DNA of 64,000 nt from the NCBI GenBank assembly GCA_051294375.1, contig CM119269.1, positions 9,608,782 through 9,672,781 on the forward strand, read 5' to 3'. The stretch's first letter is position 1; every line of letters begins with the position of its first letter. Below are positions 1-11,250 of the stretch, one piece after another. The translations under genes and the position numbers were made by a program. The stretch is from Paraspadella gotoi. Lineage: Eukaryota > Chaetognatha. A model generated the notes under the pieces. The model saw only the letters and a program-made list of their open reading frames with translations. It was not told the DNA's origin and made no database searches.

Positions 1-909
1 AAAAGGGGTGTAGTTAACCACCGAAAAATACGTTATACTTCCCAACCGTTCCCCATAAATCTATGAAGCTGTCAAAACAAAGAAGGAAAAATGAGTATGA
101 TTCTTGAAGAGAGGAAAGGTGAGAAGGAAGAGAGAGGAGAGAAAAGAGAAGAAACGGTGAGATGGAGAGTAGAAGGTTCATTGAGAAGAGTAATAGTTCA
201 TGAGGAGTAAGGAGTGATAGGCAGGGAGGAAGAGTAAATGAACAAGTGAAAGTGAGTAAGACTGAGGGAGAGCAAGAGGAGGAGAGCAGAAGTCAGGAGA
301 GACACCTTTGCGAGTGACAAGGCACTAATAGAGAGATGCAGAGAAATATTTGTCAGCGTTTTCACGTGAGACAGAGAACCGTAACTCTGTATCGTGTATG
401 ATTAATGTGAACTGTTCATTTTTTATGTTTATACACACATTTTTTATATTCATTGAAAGGCTGAAAATGAAATATGGAAAGGTAAGAAGGAAAAGTATTT
501 AATATACTGGCGAACTTATAAGAGAAAGATTGATTTTCACAACGAATTAATTTGTTTTAATTGCAGAACGAAATCTCAGCCGCAAACAATTTGTGAAATT
601 ACAAAAGTTTAAGCAATGTGACATTAAAGTTTGAAGAGAGAGAGAGACGACCGAGCGAGAGAGATGGATGAGAGAGAGAAGAGAAAGAGAGAGGAGAGAG
701 AGGAAGAAGAGGACTAACAGAGAGAGAGAGACGAATTTATAAAAAAATATAATTGAGGCAAGATGAAGATTTAATAGTGACGACGACAAACGACAGGAAA
801 TCTTCTTCTTTCTTCCTCTCTCGTCCTACCATGTTCTTGTTTTCGCTCCTTGCATTCTCTGTTACACAAGCCCAACAAAATAGATTTTTATAACCCCATA
901 CAGAAATGA
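1..909. other. No gene recognised: purine-rich spacer
   Basis: AT-rich DNA with long stretches where the plus strand is mostly A and G (about 90-330 and 630-740), made of imperfect GAGA runs. Open frames on the opposite strand here are Leu/Ser-rich translations of CT repeats and have no protein-like composition. Confidence 0.7.
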
Positions 910-1065
910 CATCGGCCTGAGTTGACTTGACAGTCATCCACTAATGACGTCGCCTTGAGTAGTCGCTTGCACAGTCGCTTGACAGATCGCACCATGATCA
1001 AATTGACAGTCGCCTGACAGTTCGCCAGAAATTTTGCCTGACAGTTCTCCTGACGTCCCTTATAC
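910..1065. repeat. Imperfect short tandem repeat (GACAGTCGCCT-like)
   Basis: A unit close to GACAGTCGCCT or GACAGTTCGCC recurs at irregular 10-25 bp spacing (GACAGTCATCC, ACAGTCGCTTGACAG, GACAGTCGCCTGACAGTT, TGACAGTTCTCCTGAC). It reads as a decayed minisatellite. No coding signal. Confidence 0.5.
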
Positions 1066-1630
1066 ATTCAGCTGTTCTGTGTCGATCAAAATGACGAATA
1101 ATTTTTTTTGACCATACAGCTGTCTTAGGAATGCCAGTGATTTTTTGATTACGCATTTTTCGGCTTAACTTGTCAATTTAATGACTGAGCAGCTTGTTCG
1201 TTCTTAAATCTGTCTATTGATCTGATAGTCACGTTACTATGCCAGATCATGTTCAATGTATTTAGTTGCATGAATTTCAGCTCACTTCTTTATTTGACTA
1301 TAATTGCATTGAATTAAAATGTTTTGCTATGTATACTAGCTTTACAAATTGTTCTAATCGATGAATAGTGGCAGCAGGCAGCATGGTAGTCTCTCTTCAA
1401 TAGGCTTTACAATCTTAGCCACAGTTTGAATCTAACCGCATTTTCAGGCGAAGGTTTTAGCTGCCGTTTTTAGAACTTCGGGCAGCCCAGGAGTAGACCG
1501 ACAACCGACCAATCTATACCCTTTGCCCGAATACTGAATACCGTTCTTCTGGTTCGACCGACCGATTAGTCGGCCAGATGATCATGACTGCCGGACACCG
1601 TTTGCGGCTTTTGCTGCGGACATATCGATT
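1066..1630. other. No gene recognised
   Basis: Mixed-composition sequence without a long open frame. The stretch around 1,440-1,620 is GC-richer than its surroundings and follows a TTTTCAG that could act as a splice acceptor, but no frame continues to a donor or resembles a known protein. Confidence 0.5.
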
Positions 1631-1633
1631 TGA

Positions 1634-1662
1634 ATCTCTCTCTCTTCATCTCTCTCTCTCTT

Positions 1663-1694
<32 letters not shown>

Positions 1695-1722
1695 ATCTCT
1701 CCTCTCTCTCTCTCTCTCTTTC
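1634..1722. repeat. (CT)n microsatellite
   Basis: Interrupted CT dinucleotide tract with occasional A and CC breaks, bordered by unique sequence. Confidence 0.9.
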
Positions 1723-2360
1723 CCCTTTATTAAGTATCACTCCACCTCTCACTCATTTTTTCTCTCCCCCCAATCCATTTAAGCCGTTGTCCCTTTTCAA
1801 ATATAATATACAATATAGTAAAACATTTTAAATTAAACATAATTTCAAAGCAAAAGTGTGAAACGAATTCGATCCACATTATTAATAATTAACAGCGCAA
1901 TCGAAAAATAAACTATTACAAAGTTTGTGAGAAAAAATTCAAGTTGACGAAGCAGATCTTTGTTAAACAGAGCCTTGAACATAAGACTAAGAAAAGGGAA
2001 AAAGGATAAAAACGAAAAATAAAGAAAAAAAAATAAGCAAAAGAAATTTAGAAGAAAGAGTCGTTTTGGAACTTGGTTCAACATAAAAAAAAAAAAATTT
2101 TCAAATTTTCAAAAATTTTTTTTTTTAAAATTTTTGCTTCCTATTGCCCCTGACTATTGAACATCTCATGGTTGTTTTAGGGACTATCCATCAAACCTTA
2201 CAAGATTAACATACACTAGCAGTCCTACAGTTTTCAATCAATCGTCTCTCGCAAGTCTCGTATTCATCTTACAGGGGCTGGGGGAACTGGATTCCCGAAT
2301 AGTAAAATGTGTAAAATAATTTCAAAGAATTTCAATAACACTCCTCAAGTATTATTTAGA
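1723..2360. other. No gene recognised: AT-rich spacer
   Basis: AT-rich DNA with A and T homopolymers around 2,080-2,140. The open frame on the minus strand near 1,845-2,084 is a Phe/Leu-rich translation of A-rich sequence and is not credible as a gene. Confidence 0.6.
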
Positions 2361-2462
2361 TTTCAATAATAATAATAATAATATTAAATAATCAATAATA
2401 ATAATAATTAATAATAATAATATAATAAATATATAATAATAATCAATAATAATAATAATTGA
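2361..2462. repeat. (AAT)n microsatellite
   Basis: Imperfect AAT/ATA trinucleotide repeat, with units interrupted by TC and single-base slips. Confidence 0.85.
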
Positions 2463-3720
2463 TTTTTATTTTCATACATGATTTTGAGAGGAAATTAAAA
2501 TACTTCCAACTTCGAGAAAATAATAAAAAATTTAAAAAAATTTAATTAATTAATTAAAAAGAGCTAGAATTCTGAAGGTAACACCCTCTGCTTAACGAGA
2601 GTTCTTAATGGGATACGACGATGACCATAATCAAAATTAATAACTTGAGTTGCCGTCAGAACCGCTCAAGAAGCAATGAAGAGTTAATGAGAACGATAAC
2701 GGATATAATGTGACGTCAAATCGGAAAGATAGATGAAGAGAGAAGAGAGAGGAAAGAAAGAGAGAGAGAGTAGAAGGACGGAGGAGGAGAGAAGAGAGAG
2801 AGCATAGAGCATGAGAGAAGAAGAATCATGTTAATAGCCGTTATGTGAAAAAAAATACAAGAAAACAAAAAGGAAAAAAAAAAATTCAGATCTGAAAAAA
2901 GAAAAACAAAAAGAGAGAGAAAAAGAACTAAAAGAGAAGAAAAGAAGAAGACATCAAAAAAGAGAAGAAGACCAGAAAGAATAAAGTAAAAAGAACAAAA
3001 AGAGAGAATTCAAAGCTGGGAAAAGGCAATATAGTCGGTTCAGCCTCAAAATTGAAAAATAAGAGCTCGATGACGAAATTACTCGCATGAAAGACCCGTC
3101 CCTCATAAGAGATAGGAGAGAGATGAGAAGTAGAGTGAGAAGAGACCAGTAGAAAGAGAGGGAAGAGGAGTATGATGGAGGAGAGAAGATAGAGAAGTGA
3201 GAGAGAAGAAGAGAGAAATCAATAGATAATTATGATTGCGGACAATTTTTTTATTTCTTAAATAATACTATTTTTTAAAATTAAATCGAAAATTCATAAG
3301 TATAATAAACTTCTGTGTAATAAACCTTACTGAGTTACGAGCTCGTCCGAGCCAACCGTGAAAAAAAAAAAGAAAAAAAGAAGAGAAAAAGAATAGTTAA
3401 TTAAAGATAAATAAATAATGAAAAAAAAATCTTCGCGATTGCAATAAATTAAAATAAAAAGGAGAAAAGCTTAAAAGGGAATTCTCATGCGGAGGAAGCC
3501 ACGGATATGAAGAAGATCCAGAGAGAGAGAGAGAGATGGAGAGAGAGAGAGAGGAGAGAAGAGAGAGAGGAGAGAGTAGAAGAGAGCATTGATTAATGAG
3601 TTGGCGCTCGACTTCGTTGAGCCAACCTTTACTTCGACGATCAAGCCAAGAAAAGAAAGAGAGAAGAGAGAGAAGAGAGAGACAGTAGACCAGAGAGAAG
3701 GAATAGATAAAGATGTATTA
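2463..3720. repeat. Degenerate GA-rich tracts
   Basis: Repeated purine blocks (2,730-2,820, 2,900-3,010, 3,110-3,220, 3,515-3,590 and 3,655-3,710) separated by AT-rich DNA. The plus strand carries the purines throughout. No gene recognised. Confidence 0.7.
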
Positions 3721-3924
3721 TTAATATTTGCTCTAATTTCGCTGCTGCTAATTTTATTTTGATTAATATTTTCCGATCTGCATCAGTTCAGCTAAAAAAA
3801 ACTGCAGCGTCAACCGGTTTCATGGAAAACCAGTAATTTGATTCAAAAGCGAAGAGAGTGAAAGAGAAGTCTACGTTTATCAAATTTTTCAAATGCAACG
3901 CACACGAATGAATTTGTATCGAGT

Positions 3925-4380
3925 CATTGCCTAGGTTCACCCGCCTATAAGCATACACTTCAGTCCTTGACTGTGGCTCAATTGAGTAATCATCCTACAT
4001 GACCACTCATGACCATCTTCAGCCCACTTAGCGCCTTATCCACACTGGTGAGCATACTTGTCTAGCGTATCCAAACCTTCTGATTCAGGCCCTATGGAAC
4101 GTGCTGAAGATTCTGCTCCTCCCTCCACTGGAAGCAGTGCAAGGTGTACAATCTGGGGCATGTAATCGGCATTGCTAGGTTTCACCCGCCTATAAGATGA
4201 CACTTCAGTCTGACCCTGTGCTATTTGAGTAAAGCCATCAGCTCATGACACTAGTACGGTTCAATCCACCCCGTTTACCCATCTGCGGAAGCTTGACGGC
4301 GTAAAGCCGCTTGGGTCATGACAACCCTCAAGCATGTCAAGTTTACGTAATTATCTTCGCCACTTACAGCCTTATCCATA
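3925..4380 (+). repeat. Imperfect direct repeat, about 240 bp apart
   Basis: A block starting CATTGCCTAGGTTCACCCGC at 3,925 recurs from 4,167 with small differences, followed in both by TATAAG, CACTTCAGTC, TTGAGTAA and, at the end, a GCCTTATCC motif. The second copy has an extra segment around 4,250-4,340. The arrangement suggests a duplicated mobile-element fragment. There is no coding frame. Confidence 0.55.
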
Positions 4381-5127
4381 TAATTAAACAAATTTTTTTT
4401 GTGAATTTTACGGCCTGAAGTTTGGATGGGCCCCATTAAAAGTCAAATTTAGTCTTTTTTCTTTCGACTTTGTCATTAAAATTGACATTACTTTTTTCAC
4501 TAAATTTATATTGGTGTACCAATTTCATAAAGAGAGTTTTTAAAATCTTAAATTAATTAATATTTTATCTAGACATTGCGAAATTCTTTCTTTGTCTTTA
4601 CCTCAATCTCATAGTTTTACTTAATAACGTTTAAATATATTTATTGTTGTTTTCTTTAAATTTATCGGATTTTATCAGATCGCTGATTCTATTCCATTTT
4701 TGGTCCGTTCCATCTGCGATGATCTTTATTGTATGTAGTTTCGGTATAAAAATATAAATAAAGAAAATAACGGGTTTTTTTTTTAAGTGTCATTTAGTTT
4801 TCGATTCCACACTTAAAGACAAATCCGGTTAAACCTCCGAGTGCAGAAACAAAGGACTCGTTTCAAAGCATCGTAATTCGCATGAACCTCATGCCCCAGT
4901 CGCCTGATTCAACGCCTGTTTCTCTGTTCTGTGCAAAACTCCGCCTGTCGACGTCATTCGTTCATCGGCTTCGTCGTCATGTCTCTTTGATCGGCATCAA
5001 TCACGCGTGTTGTGGTTCTTTTATGAGGCTTGGCCTCTAAGTTAAAGGTTTTTTGCGAAATGTTATTATTGTTGATGTTTTTTTTAATAATTTTTAAATT
5101 TTTAACTGCCGTACTTATGTCATTATC
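4381..5127. other. No gene recognised; end fragment of dispersed repeat near 4,505-4,535
   Basis: AT-rich spacer. Positions about 4,505-4,535 (TATTGGTGTACCAATTTCAT) match the right end of the dispersed repeat found at 41,589-41,840, so an old fragment of that family is probably present. 4,880-5,040 is GC-richer but has no supported exon. Confidence 0.45.
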
Positions 5128-5230
5128 TTGTTAAGAGTTATGAAGCCTTAACACCCAAAGCCTTCAAATCAGGGCAAGATAGCTTATTTATTAAATGAAT
5201 GGAAATTTTTATATTGGTGTACAATTTCTT
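5128..5230 (+). repeat. Dispersed repeat family member (truncated)
   Basis: Contains GCCTTAACACCCAAAGCC, then GGGCAAGATAGCTTATTTAT and TATTGGTGTACAATTTC, in the same order as in the full element at 41,589-41,840 and, on the opposite strand, in the elements at 44,550-44,740 and 57,302-57,465. It is unlinked to the duplicated block, so it is an independent copy. Confidence 0.6.
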
Positions 5231-7030
5231 AAGAAAATTCATTTGCTTTTTTCAAATATAAATGATTCGATTCTCAATTCACCTGTAAATCTCACGACAG
5301 GTCTTTCATCAGGTTTGGCGCTTGGAATTCTCTTCCCTCATTCGACTCTCATTTGGATACAAAGTCTCGGTTCGGGTTCAACGTCTTGTCTCCGTCACGC
5401 CGTCGTCTTGAGGAAATTGTCGGGGAGATCGTCGTCGCAATCGTCGCGCGTCGTCGTCGCCGTTGCGTGAGTTGAAGTTTTAAATTAAAAAAAGTATAAC
5501 GGAGACTTATTTATTAATCATTATGTATACTACTCTCTTGAGATAATGGACTACAAATATTGTGAGAAAGAATGATTGAAAGCTTGCTCTCTAGAAAGAG
5601 AAGAAAGAGAAAAGATACTAAGGGCTAAATTTAGGTTTTCAATACATGGAAATCTATTTCATAGTTAAAATTTTAGTTAAACTATACAAGTCTATACTAT
5701 ATTGACTAGGTGTTCAATAGTTCTGACACTTATCACGTTAGGAAAGAGAAGAGGATAAAGAGAGGGGACACAGAACCAATAAATATTTAGACGAATTACG
5801 TGCCTACGAGCAAATCTGCGAGTTGAACATTGGCTTTGTTGGTTCTTCCAAACTTTACTCTTTATATAATTCATTGATGTTATTCCATGAATATAATGTT
5901 CAGGCGAAGTATTGCAGTCTGATAGAATCGTTATAAAGTACATAATAATGTACATTAATATTAGTATCTTCTAACAGCAGGCCTATACTTCATAATGGTC
6001 TTGGAATCGAAATTAGAGCCGAGGACTAGCTGCACTTGCATACGTACTGAGGAAATAACAATATTACCGGACGCACTAAGTATTACTATTGTATCTCTTT
6101 ATTACTATGTATACTTATTATTAATAATTATATTTATGTACATTATATTGTAATTTAATACAGGTCATTATATTTAATATTATCAATATTCAAAATTATC
6201 TTTCAGATACTCTTTCTGATCTCATTAATTGAACAAGCTGTGATTGATTTTAACATGTAAGAAGCATCAAAACAATAACATGTATATCTATATCTCTCTA
6301 CAATCTTATATATTTAAGGCTTTCAATACGGATATATATATATTTATACATATGCATAAATAATTTAACATATCTTTTATAATAATAAACTAGTACAACA
6401 TAAAAAGTTAAATAAATAAATATCTAATAACATCATCTCATACAAACTCAAGGGTTTGGATCAAAATAACTAAACCTTATATCTAATATTATTGATATAC
6501 ACAATGCCTAACTTCTCCTTCTCCACTCATTCCTCACAGGCATGGATTTCTTACAATGCTGTCTTCTGGATCATGCATTATTACCAGTAATATTGAACGC
6601 GAGGAACAGATAAAGATCTGAGCAATACGATTCTGGCTAGACGATGCGTATTTGGCTCGGAAAACGACCAGAATCAACCTGCGGCAGAGAACGTTCTGAT
6701 CTATAATGCAATGAGATCATAACGTATGGAAAAGATTGCAAAAAGCACATCGTTCAGGATCGAGAGACCGGCTCTCTTCACACCGTGCTCCGCTTAAGAG
6801 GTTCGCAAGACTATTGTACTCACTTCAAGAGTGTCTCTTCGCTGCTCTTCCTTTCTCTACGGATTTCTTCAATCCTTTCGGAATTCTGGGGATAAACGTC
6901 TTTCTGCCTCCACTGCTGTACCGATCCTTTGCCAGGTCTGATTTTTAATTATTATTATAATATTTTATTAGTAATTATGAGTTGTTGTACTACATACAAA
7001 TGCAATTAATTCATTTGCCAGAAGAGAGAC
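5231..7030. other. No confident gene
   Basis: AT-rich DNA. A GC-rich stretch at about 5,312-5,466 ends in a good donor (GTGAGT at 5,467), and another at about 6,758-6,934 ends CAG/GTCTGA. Either could be an upstream exon of the membrane-protein gene at 7.6 kb, but the splice phases do not match the first supported exon and I recognise no family, so they are not called. Confidence 0.4.
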
Positions 7031-7033
7031 AAA

Positions 7034-7065
<32 letters not shown>

Positions 7066-7263
7066 ATTGTCGATATTAATTTTATTTGAAATTTAATTCC
7101 TCAATTTCTGGACCCAAATTGTCTCTCCTCGGAAAACGCGACATCAGAATCTTCGACCCAAATTCACAATCAAATCTCGACGGTTCTTTCCTTTATGGCG
7201 TCGTGAATTTCAACATGATCTATCATCGGACGCCTCACTTGGGGTCCTTTGGGTGAGAGAGAG

Positions 7264-7306
<43 letters not shown>

Positions 7307-7370
7307 GAGGAGATAAGAGAGAGAGAGGAGAGAGAGAGAAGAGAAAGAGAAGACAAGGAGTTAGAAAGAT
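7031..7370. repeat. (GA)n microsatellites
   Basis: Two GA dinucleotide arrays (7,036-7,067 and 7,254-7,352), with the purine strand on plus, flanking about 180 bp of unique sequence. Confidence 0.85.
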
Positions 7371-7642
7371 GCGGAAAGTTTAAAGACAAAAACAGAGAGT
7401 AAATAAACTATCTGACATTCGAAGAGACGAGTAATTTAAAAAAAGAGAGATGGGAGACTACCAGCCTTCTTAACAAATACAAACAGAAATATTGCACATT
7501 ATACAAGACTGCCAGATCAGACTGTAGAGAAAAATAAGAAAGATTTTGAATATAAAGGAATAAAACAACTGGCACAACAACAAGTGGAGATGCTCGACGA
7601 AGAGAGAAAACCATTTCTTTTACCTTCAGCGACTCGGATAAG

Positions 7643-7772
7643 ATCCCATCGCCGTCCTCCTCGCCAACTCTGTCGTCATCGTCGTCGTCGTCGTCGTCCA
7701 CATCTTCGTCGTCGACTCCTTCATCGGCCTCTCCGCTCTGACGGCCGCATCGGGATTCTTCATCCAGAGTTG
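7643..7772 (+). CDS. Unrecognised multi-pass membrane protein, penultimate exon
   Basis: The exon lies between a plausible acceptor (GGATAAG, ending 7,642) and a donor GTATGT at 7,773. In the frame that joins to the next exon it encodes a strongly hydrophobic helix containing ANSVVIVVVVVVHIF and ending GFFIQS; the split TG/G codon gives Trp across the junction. A six-unit GTC repeat encodes the valine run, so a microsatellite lies inside a membrane segment. The phase needs one base from an upstream exon that I could not find. The minus-strand frame here is an Asp-rich shadow of the same repeat. Exon pairing is well supported by phase; family is unknown. Confidence 0.6.
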
Positions 7773-7887
7773 GTATGTCTCGAGTAGAAAGATTCATTTG
7801 CATATTGTCGCGATTCGATCGAGAAAAGATAAATTTTGATGCTATCGCTTTAAAGTTTGATTATCGCGTGTTTCCTATCGCAAATAT

Positions 7888-8104
7888 NNNNNNNNNNNNN
7901 NNNNNNNNNNNNNNNNNNNNNNNNNNNNNNNNNNNNNNNNNNNNNNNNNNNNNNNNNNNNNNNNNNNNNNNNNNNNNNNNNNNNNNNNNNNNNNNNNNNN
8001 NNNNNNNNNNNNNNNNNNNNNNNNNNNNNNNNNNNNNNNNNNNNNNNNNNNNNNNNNNNNNNNNNNNNNNNNNNNNNNNNNNNNNNNNNNNNNNNNNNNN
8101 NNNN
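7888..8104. other. Assembly gap (217 N)
   Basis: Run of undetermined bases inside the intron between the two exons of the membrane-protein gene. Confidence 1.
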
Positions 8105-8179
8105 ATCATCAAAATACTTTAATTATGTTTTCTTGTGGTTCCGTCGCTAATAGAATTATAATATTAACATCTTTTACAG

Positions 8180-8480
8180 GTACACCCTCGTCTGGATCGT
8201 CATCTACGATCTCTTCGGCGCGGCGGGAGACGCCGACGTCGTCGCCGGCGTCTTTTTCAGCGTCACTGCCCTCAGCGCCTTCGCCACTCCGGCGGCGCTG
8301 TCTGCATTGCTGAACGCGCTCGGTGAAGGCGCCGCAGAGTGTTTAACAGAGCAGCGAGCTCATCGAAAGGCGTCGAGCGTGGCGGCGTTGGCGCTGATCT
8401 CTTCCATCTGCTTTGTTGCTGTCGTTTGTCAGTTTTGGATTCTGTGGTGGCAGACGAAGAGAAAGGGAGAGAAAGATTGA
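8180..8480 (+). CDS. Unrecognised multi-pass membrane protein, last exon
   Basis: Acceptor TTTTACAG ends at 8,179; the frame runs 100 codons to TGA at 8,478-8,480. The product has three further hydrophobic segments: YTLVWIVIYDLF at the start, an Ala-rich stretch around VFFSVTALSAFATPAALSAL, and a last helix around SSICFVAVVCQFWILWW. It ends in a basic cytoplasmic-looking tail (QTKRKGEKD). With the preceding exon this gives about four membrane spans. I do not recognise the family and infer no function. The exon is GC-rich against AT-rich flanks and is followed by a poly(A) signal, which supports it as a terminal exon. Confidence 0.65.
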
Positions 8481-8510
8481 TTTTTGCTTTGTTACATATA
8501 TGTTTTATAA

Positions 8511-8516
8511 AATAAA
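8511..8516 (+). terminator. Poly(A) signal of the membrane-protein gene
   Basis: Canonical AATAAA 31 bases after the stop codon, followed by T/GT-rich sequence. Confidence 0.6.
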
Positions 8517-8526
8517 CATATGTCAA

Positions 8527-9190
8527 TGCAATTTTTGTTTCGAAATAAAAAGAGAAGAAAATGAAAACAAAAGTTTTTTATCTTGTCTATGCTTCCTCGT
8601 AGTTTTCTCCACAAATTAAACAGAAGCGCGTTCAATCTAATTCACCTCATTTTAATTATCTGATCGAGACAGCAAGCATTGGGATTGATTATCCAACTGA
8701 TATTGAGAAGAGGAATGAGAAGACATTTATGAAAAGAGAGAGTAGAGAGAGAGAGAGAGATCATGATGATGATCAATATACGAAACACCAAGAAAGAGAG
8801 AGAGAAAGTCAGAGATTACAACTCTTCTAGAAGCTTCGAGAAAGCGCTCCATCTCACATTCGCTCTCCGCTCATCCCCCAGCCCACGATCCTCTCAGCCT
8901 CATCAGCCTCATCTCAATCTTCAGTGCACAGAAGTTTTAACTCATCGATCCAAGTTGAAAAATCGCACGCGGATCGAGAAACGAAACAAAGAAACAAATA
9001 AACAAAACCAAAACAAACGAAAAATAACACAAAGAAAATTTTAAAACAGTCCACAAAAAATTTTGACGAACTTTGTTCTTTATCCCTACACAAAGCGGCT
9101 CGTTCATTCTTTTCCGCTACTTACCTCGTTCTCTTTCTTCGATCTTTACCTTCTACGTCACTCAACTTACCCTGACTTACCCAAACCATC
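8527..9190 (+). promoter_or_regulatory. Intergenic spacer and CCT1 5' leader
   Basis: About 0.7 kb separates the membrane-protein gene from the CCT1 start codon on the same strand. It contains a short GA tract (8,735-8,760) and A-rich sequence. It must hold the CCT1 promoter and leader, but I see no convincing TATA box or initiator. Confidence 0.4.
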
Positions 9191-9352
9191 ATGTCCTTCA
9201 ATTCTGTGACCCTGTCACAACTCGGCGTCCAAGGGGAACGGACTTCCGGCGCCGACGTCCGCCAGCAGAACATCATGGCGGCAATGGCCGTGGCGAACAT
9301 CGTCAAATCAAGTTTGGGTCCAGTTGGTTTGGACAAAATGATGGTGGACGAC
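9191..9352 (+). CDS. CCT1: T-complex protein 1 subunit alpha (CCT1/TCP1), exon 1
   Basis: CCT1 is one of eight paralogous subunits of the cytosolic group II chaperonin (CCT/TRiC), a double-ring ATPase that folds actin, tubulin and other proteins. This exon encodes 54 residues, beginning MSFNSVTLSQLGVQGERTSG and ending MMVDD. It carries the first family signature, KSSLGPVGLDKMM, in the equatorial ATP domain, and the ADVRQQN start typical of the alpha subunit. The start is chosen because the conserved N-terminus begins there at the usual length. A GTGAGT donor follows at 9,353. Splice phases of exons 1-4 agree throughout. Confidence 0.95.
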
Positions 9353-9915
9353 GTGAGTGAGAAATTGCGATTATTATTGCTTAAAGATTTAAGTTTTATT
9401 TAGCTTATTAATTAGTTTATATCATAATTACACCTTTTAACTCTAACGCCCGAGTTTTGACTTTGATTGTTCTGTTTCGGCTCGGCGCGGCAAGGGGTGA
9501 GAAAAAAACTTCGACCGTAAAAATTGACAAAAATTGAAAATTGACACCCGATTTGCGTCTCCGTTAAAAGAGGTCGCCTTTTTTAATGCCTTTTTAAAGA
9601 AAGGCATTGAGATTTTATTGACCTTCGATCACAAATTTTGTACTATCAAGTTTTAATACGTATTTGTGTAACTGTACTTGGAAAAGGTTTAGTTACATTG
9701 TCGCCGTAAGTCATTCACTTTCTCAATTGTTTTATTAACTTTGCATTTACTCTTTCGTTCATTCGTTGATTTACTCTCACTGTCTCTCACTTCTATTATT
9801 CTACTTATCACACTTTTTATCACCTCTCACAGATGACTTAACAGTCTTTTTCATTATCACATTTTATAATTCATTCTATCACTCCTTTTATCACTTTTAT
9901 TATCACTCCTCACAG
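9353..9915 (+). other. CCT1 intron 1
   Basis: 563-bp AT-rich intron between GTGAGT and CTCACAG. The last 150 bases are pyrimidine-rich with TCAC repeats, which could serve as an extended polypyrimidine tract. Confidence 0.85.
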
Positions 9916-10017
9916 GTGGGCGATGTGACAGTCACCAACGACGGCGCCACGATCCTTCAACTCCTCGACGTCGACCATCCTGCGGCCAAAGTCCTCGTCG
10001 AGTTGGCGCAGTTGCAG
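9916..10017 (+). CDS. CCT1: CCT1 exon 2
   Basis: Encodes 34 residues from [15 protein letters not shown] to [25 protein letters not shown] matches the second chaperonin signature; the Asp of the NDGAT loop is part of the nucleotide pocket in the family. In phase with exon 1 (VDD/VGD). The donor is GTCGGC, a weak but GT-type site. Confidence 0.93.
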
Positions 10018-10316
10018 GTCGGCAATGAATTTGTTTTCTTTTTAAACTGATCTTGTTTTGTATTGGTTTTTTTATTTGTTTTGATTTTGTTTTTTTCTGC
10101 GTTTTGTTCGGTTTTGGATTTCTTATTTGTCTCTTTTTTTAATATTTATGTAAAATATTTGAAATAATACTTTTATAAGATTTTATAATGTGTTTTATTA
10201 ATTTTTTTAAAAATTTTGTCGTGCCAAACTGTCCACCACTGTGCCACCCCTCCTTCCACTCTCCGACCACTCACCCACCCTTCTCTCCACTCTGCAACCA
10301 TTCACCATCCCTAAAG

Positions 10317-10610
10317 GACGAAGAAGTCGGGGACGGCACCACCAGCGTTGTCATCGTCGCGGCGGAACTCCTCAAGAACGCGGAAGAGCTCGTCCGCCAG
10401 CGCATCCACCCCACGAGCATCATCTCGGGATTCCGTATGGCCTGCAAAGAGGCCGTCAACTACATCAACGGTCACCTTCTGGCGCCGACGGAGTCGTTGG
10501 GCCGGGAATGCGTCGTCAACGCGGCCAGGACCTCCATGTCCTCCAAGATTATCGGGTCGGAATCCAAGTTCTGGGCGGAACTGGTCGTCGACGCCTGCGA
10601 GGCTGTTAAG
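10317..10610 (+). CDS. CCT1: CCT1 exon 3
   Basis: Encodes 98 residues starting [19 protein letters not shown]. With the Gln ending exon 2 this rebuilds the third chaperonin signature, QDEEVGDGT, whose GDGTT loop binds ATP phosphates. It continues through the equatorial domain ([32 protein letters not shown]) and ends ACEAVK at a GTTAAG donor. Length and order match CCT1 of other animals, with no frame breaks. Confidence 0.95.
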
Positions 10611-10863
10611 GTTAAGGGGGGAATTATGTTGTGGGTTGATTGTGGAGTTGGTTCTGTTGATGGCGAAGGTTTATGCCGTCGATTGTCGATCTGAGATGTT
10701 AATAAATTATTTATGACATCAATTTCATTCATATGACAAAAAAGACCTCACCTTGGACATTCGTCAACTTCCTTTTCGGTATTTGCTTTTTCTTTAATTG
10801 TCAAACCTTTCGGTTTGTCAGTCAGTCATTATCAACGCATTTGACTCTCACATTCAAATTCAG

Positions 10864-10926
10864 GTGACGGATTCAAGCGGACCTTGCGGATTCAAATATC
10901 CCATCAAGGCTGTCAACGTTCTCAAG
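10864..10926 (+). CDS. CCT1: CCT1 exon 4
   Basis: Short 21-residue exon, VTDSSGPCGFKYPIKAVNVL plus Lys, flanked by ATTCAG and GTAGGC. It corresponds to the segment at the equatorial-to-intermediate domain transition that reads YPVNSVNILK in vertebrate CCT1. Confidence 0.9.
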
Positions 10927-11198
10927 GTAGGCAACATCATTGCATCGAGAAAAAAAATAATCGCGAAAAAAAATTTTCAAAATGATTATTAAAATTAAGT
11001 ATTGTCTATTGAAAATTGTTAATCTATGGTCTTTGTAACTGTTTATAAATAACCAATCCATGATTATTGATAAATGCCCTTTAGTAAGGCTAAAAAATCC
11101 TCTACATGTTTTAGTAAAACTTTTTAAATCGTTAAATGATAAAGAATACCTTACCCTACCTTTATCCCTACCTTACCCCTATCCCAAAAAAACAAAAG

Positions 11199-11250
11199 GC
11201 CCACGGTAAAAGCTCCAGCGAATCTCGTCTCATCGACGGTTACGCCCTCA
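11199..11250 (+). CDS. CCT1: CCT1 exon 5, 5' part
   Basis: After an acceptor AACAAAAG the frame reads AHGKSSSESRLIDGYAL, equivalent to the AHGRSQMESMLISGYAL region of CCT1 at the base of the apical domain. The expected continuation (an NC-V-like step, then MPKR) is not found next; it appears only at 11,789, beyond the gap. The open frame continues past 11,250 with unrelated sequence because a different, later exon segment has been placed here. Confidence 0.75.

Noticed and set aside
5312-5466. GC-rich open segment ending at a GTGAGT donor, possible exon (+)
   Set aside because: Phase does not fit the first secure exon at 7,643, the protein resembles nothing I know, and the last 70 bases are a GTC/TCG repeat.
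6758-6934. Possible exon between CGTTCAG and GTCTGA (+)
   Set aside because: The only frame open throughout ends in the wrong phase for the next exon and has no recognisable features.
7408-7803. 131-residue Asp-rich frame on minus
   Set aside because: It is the complement of the GTC repeat and hydrophobic exon on plus, whose splice phases are consistent.
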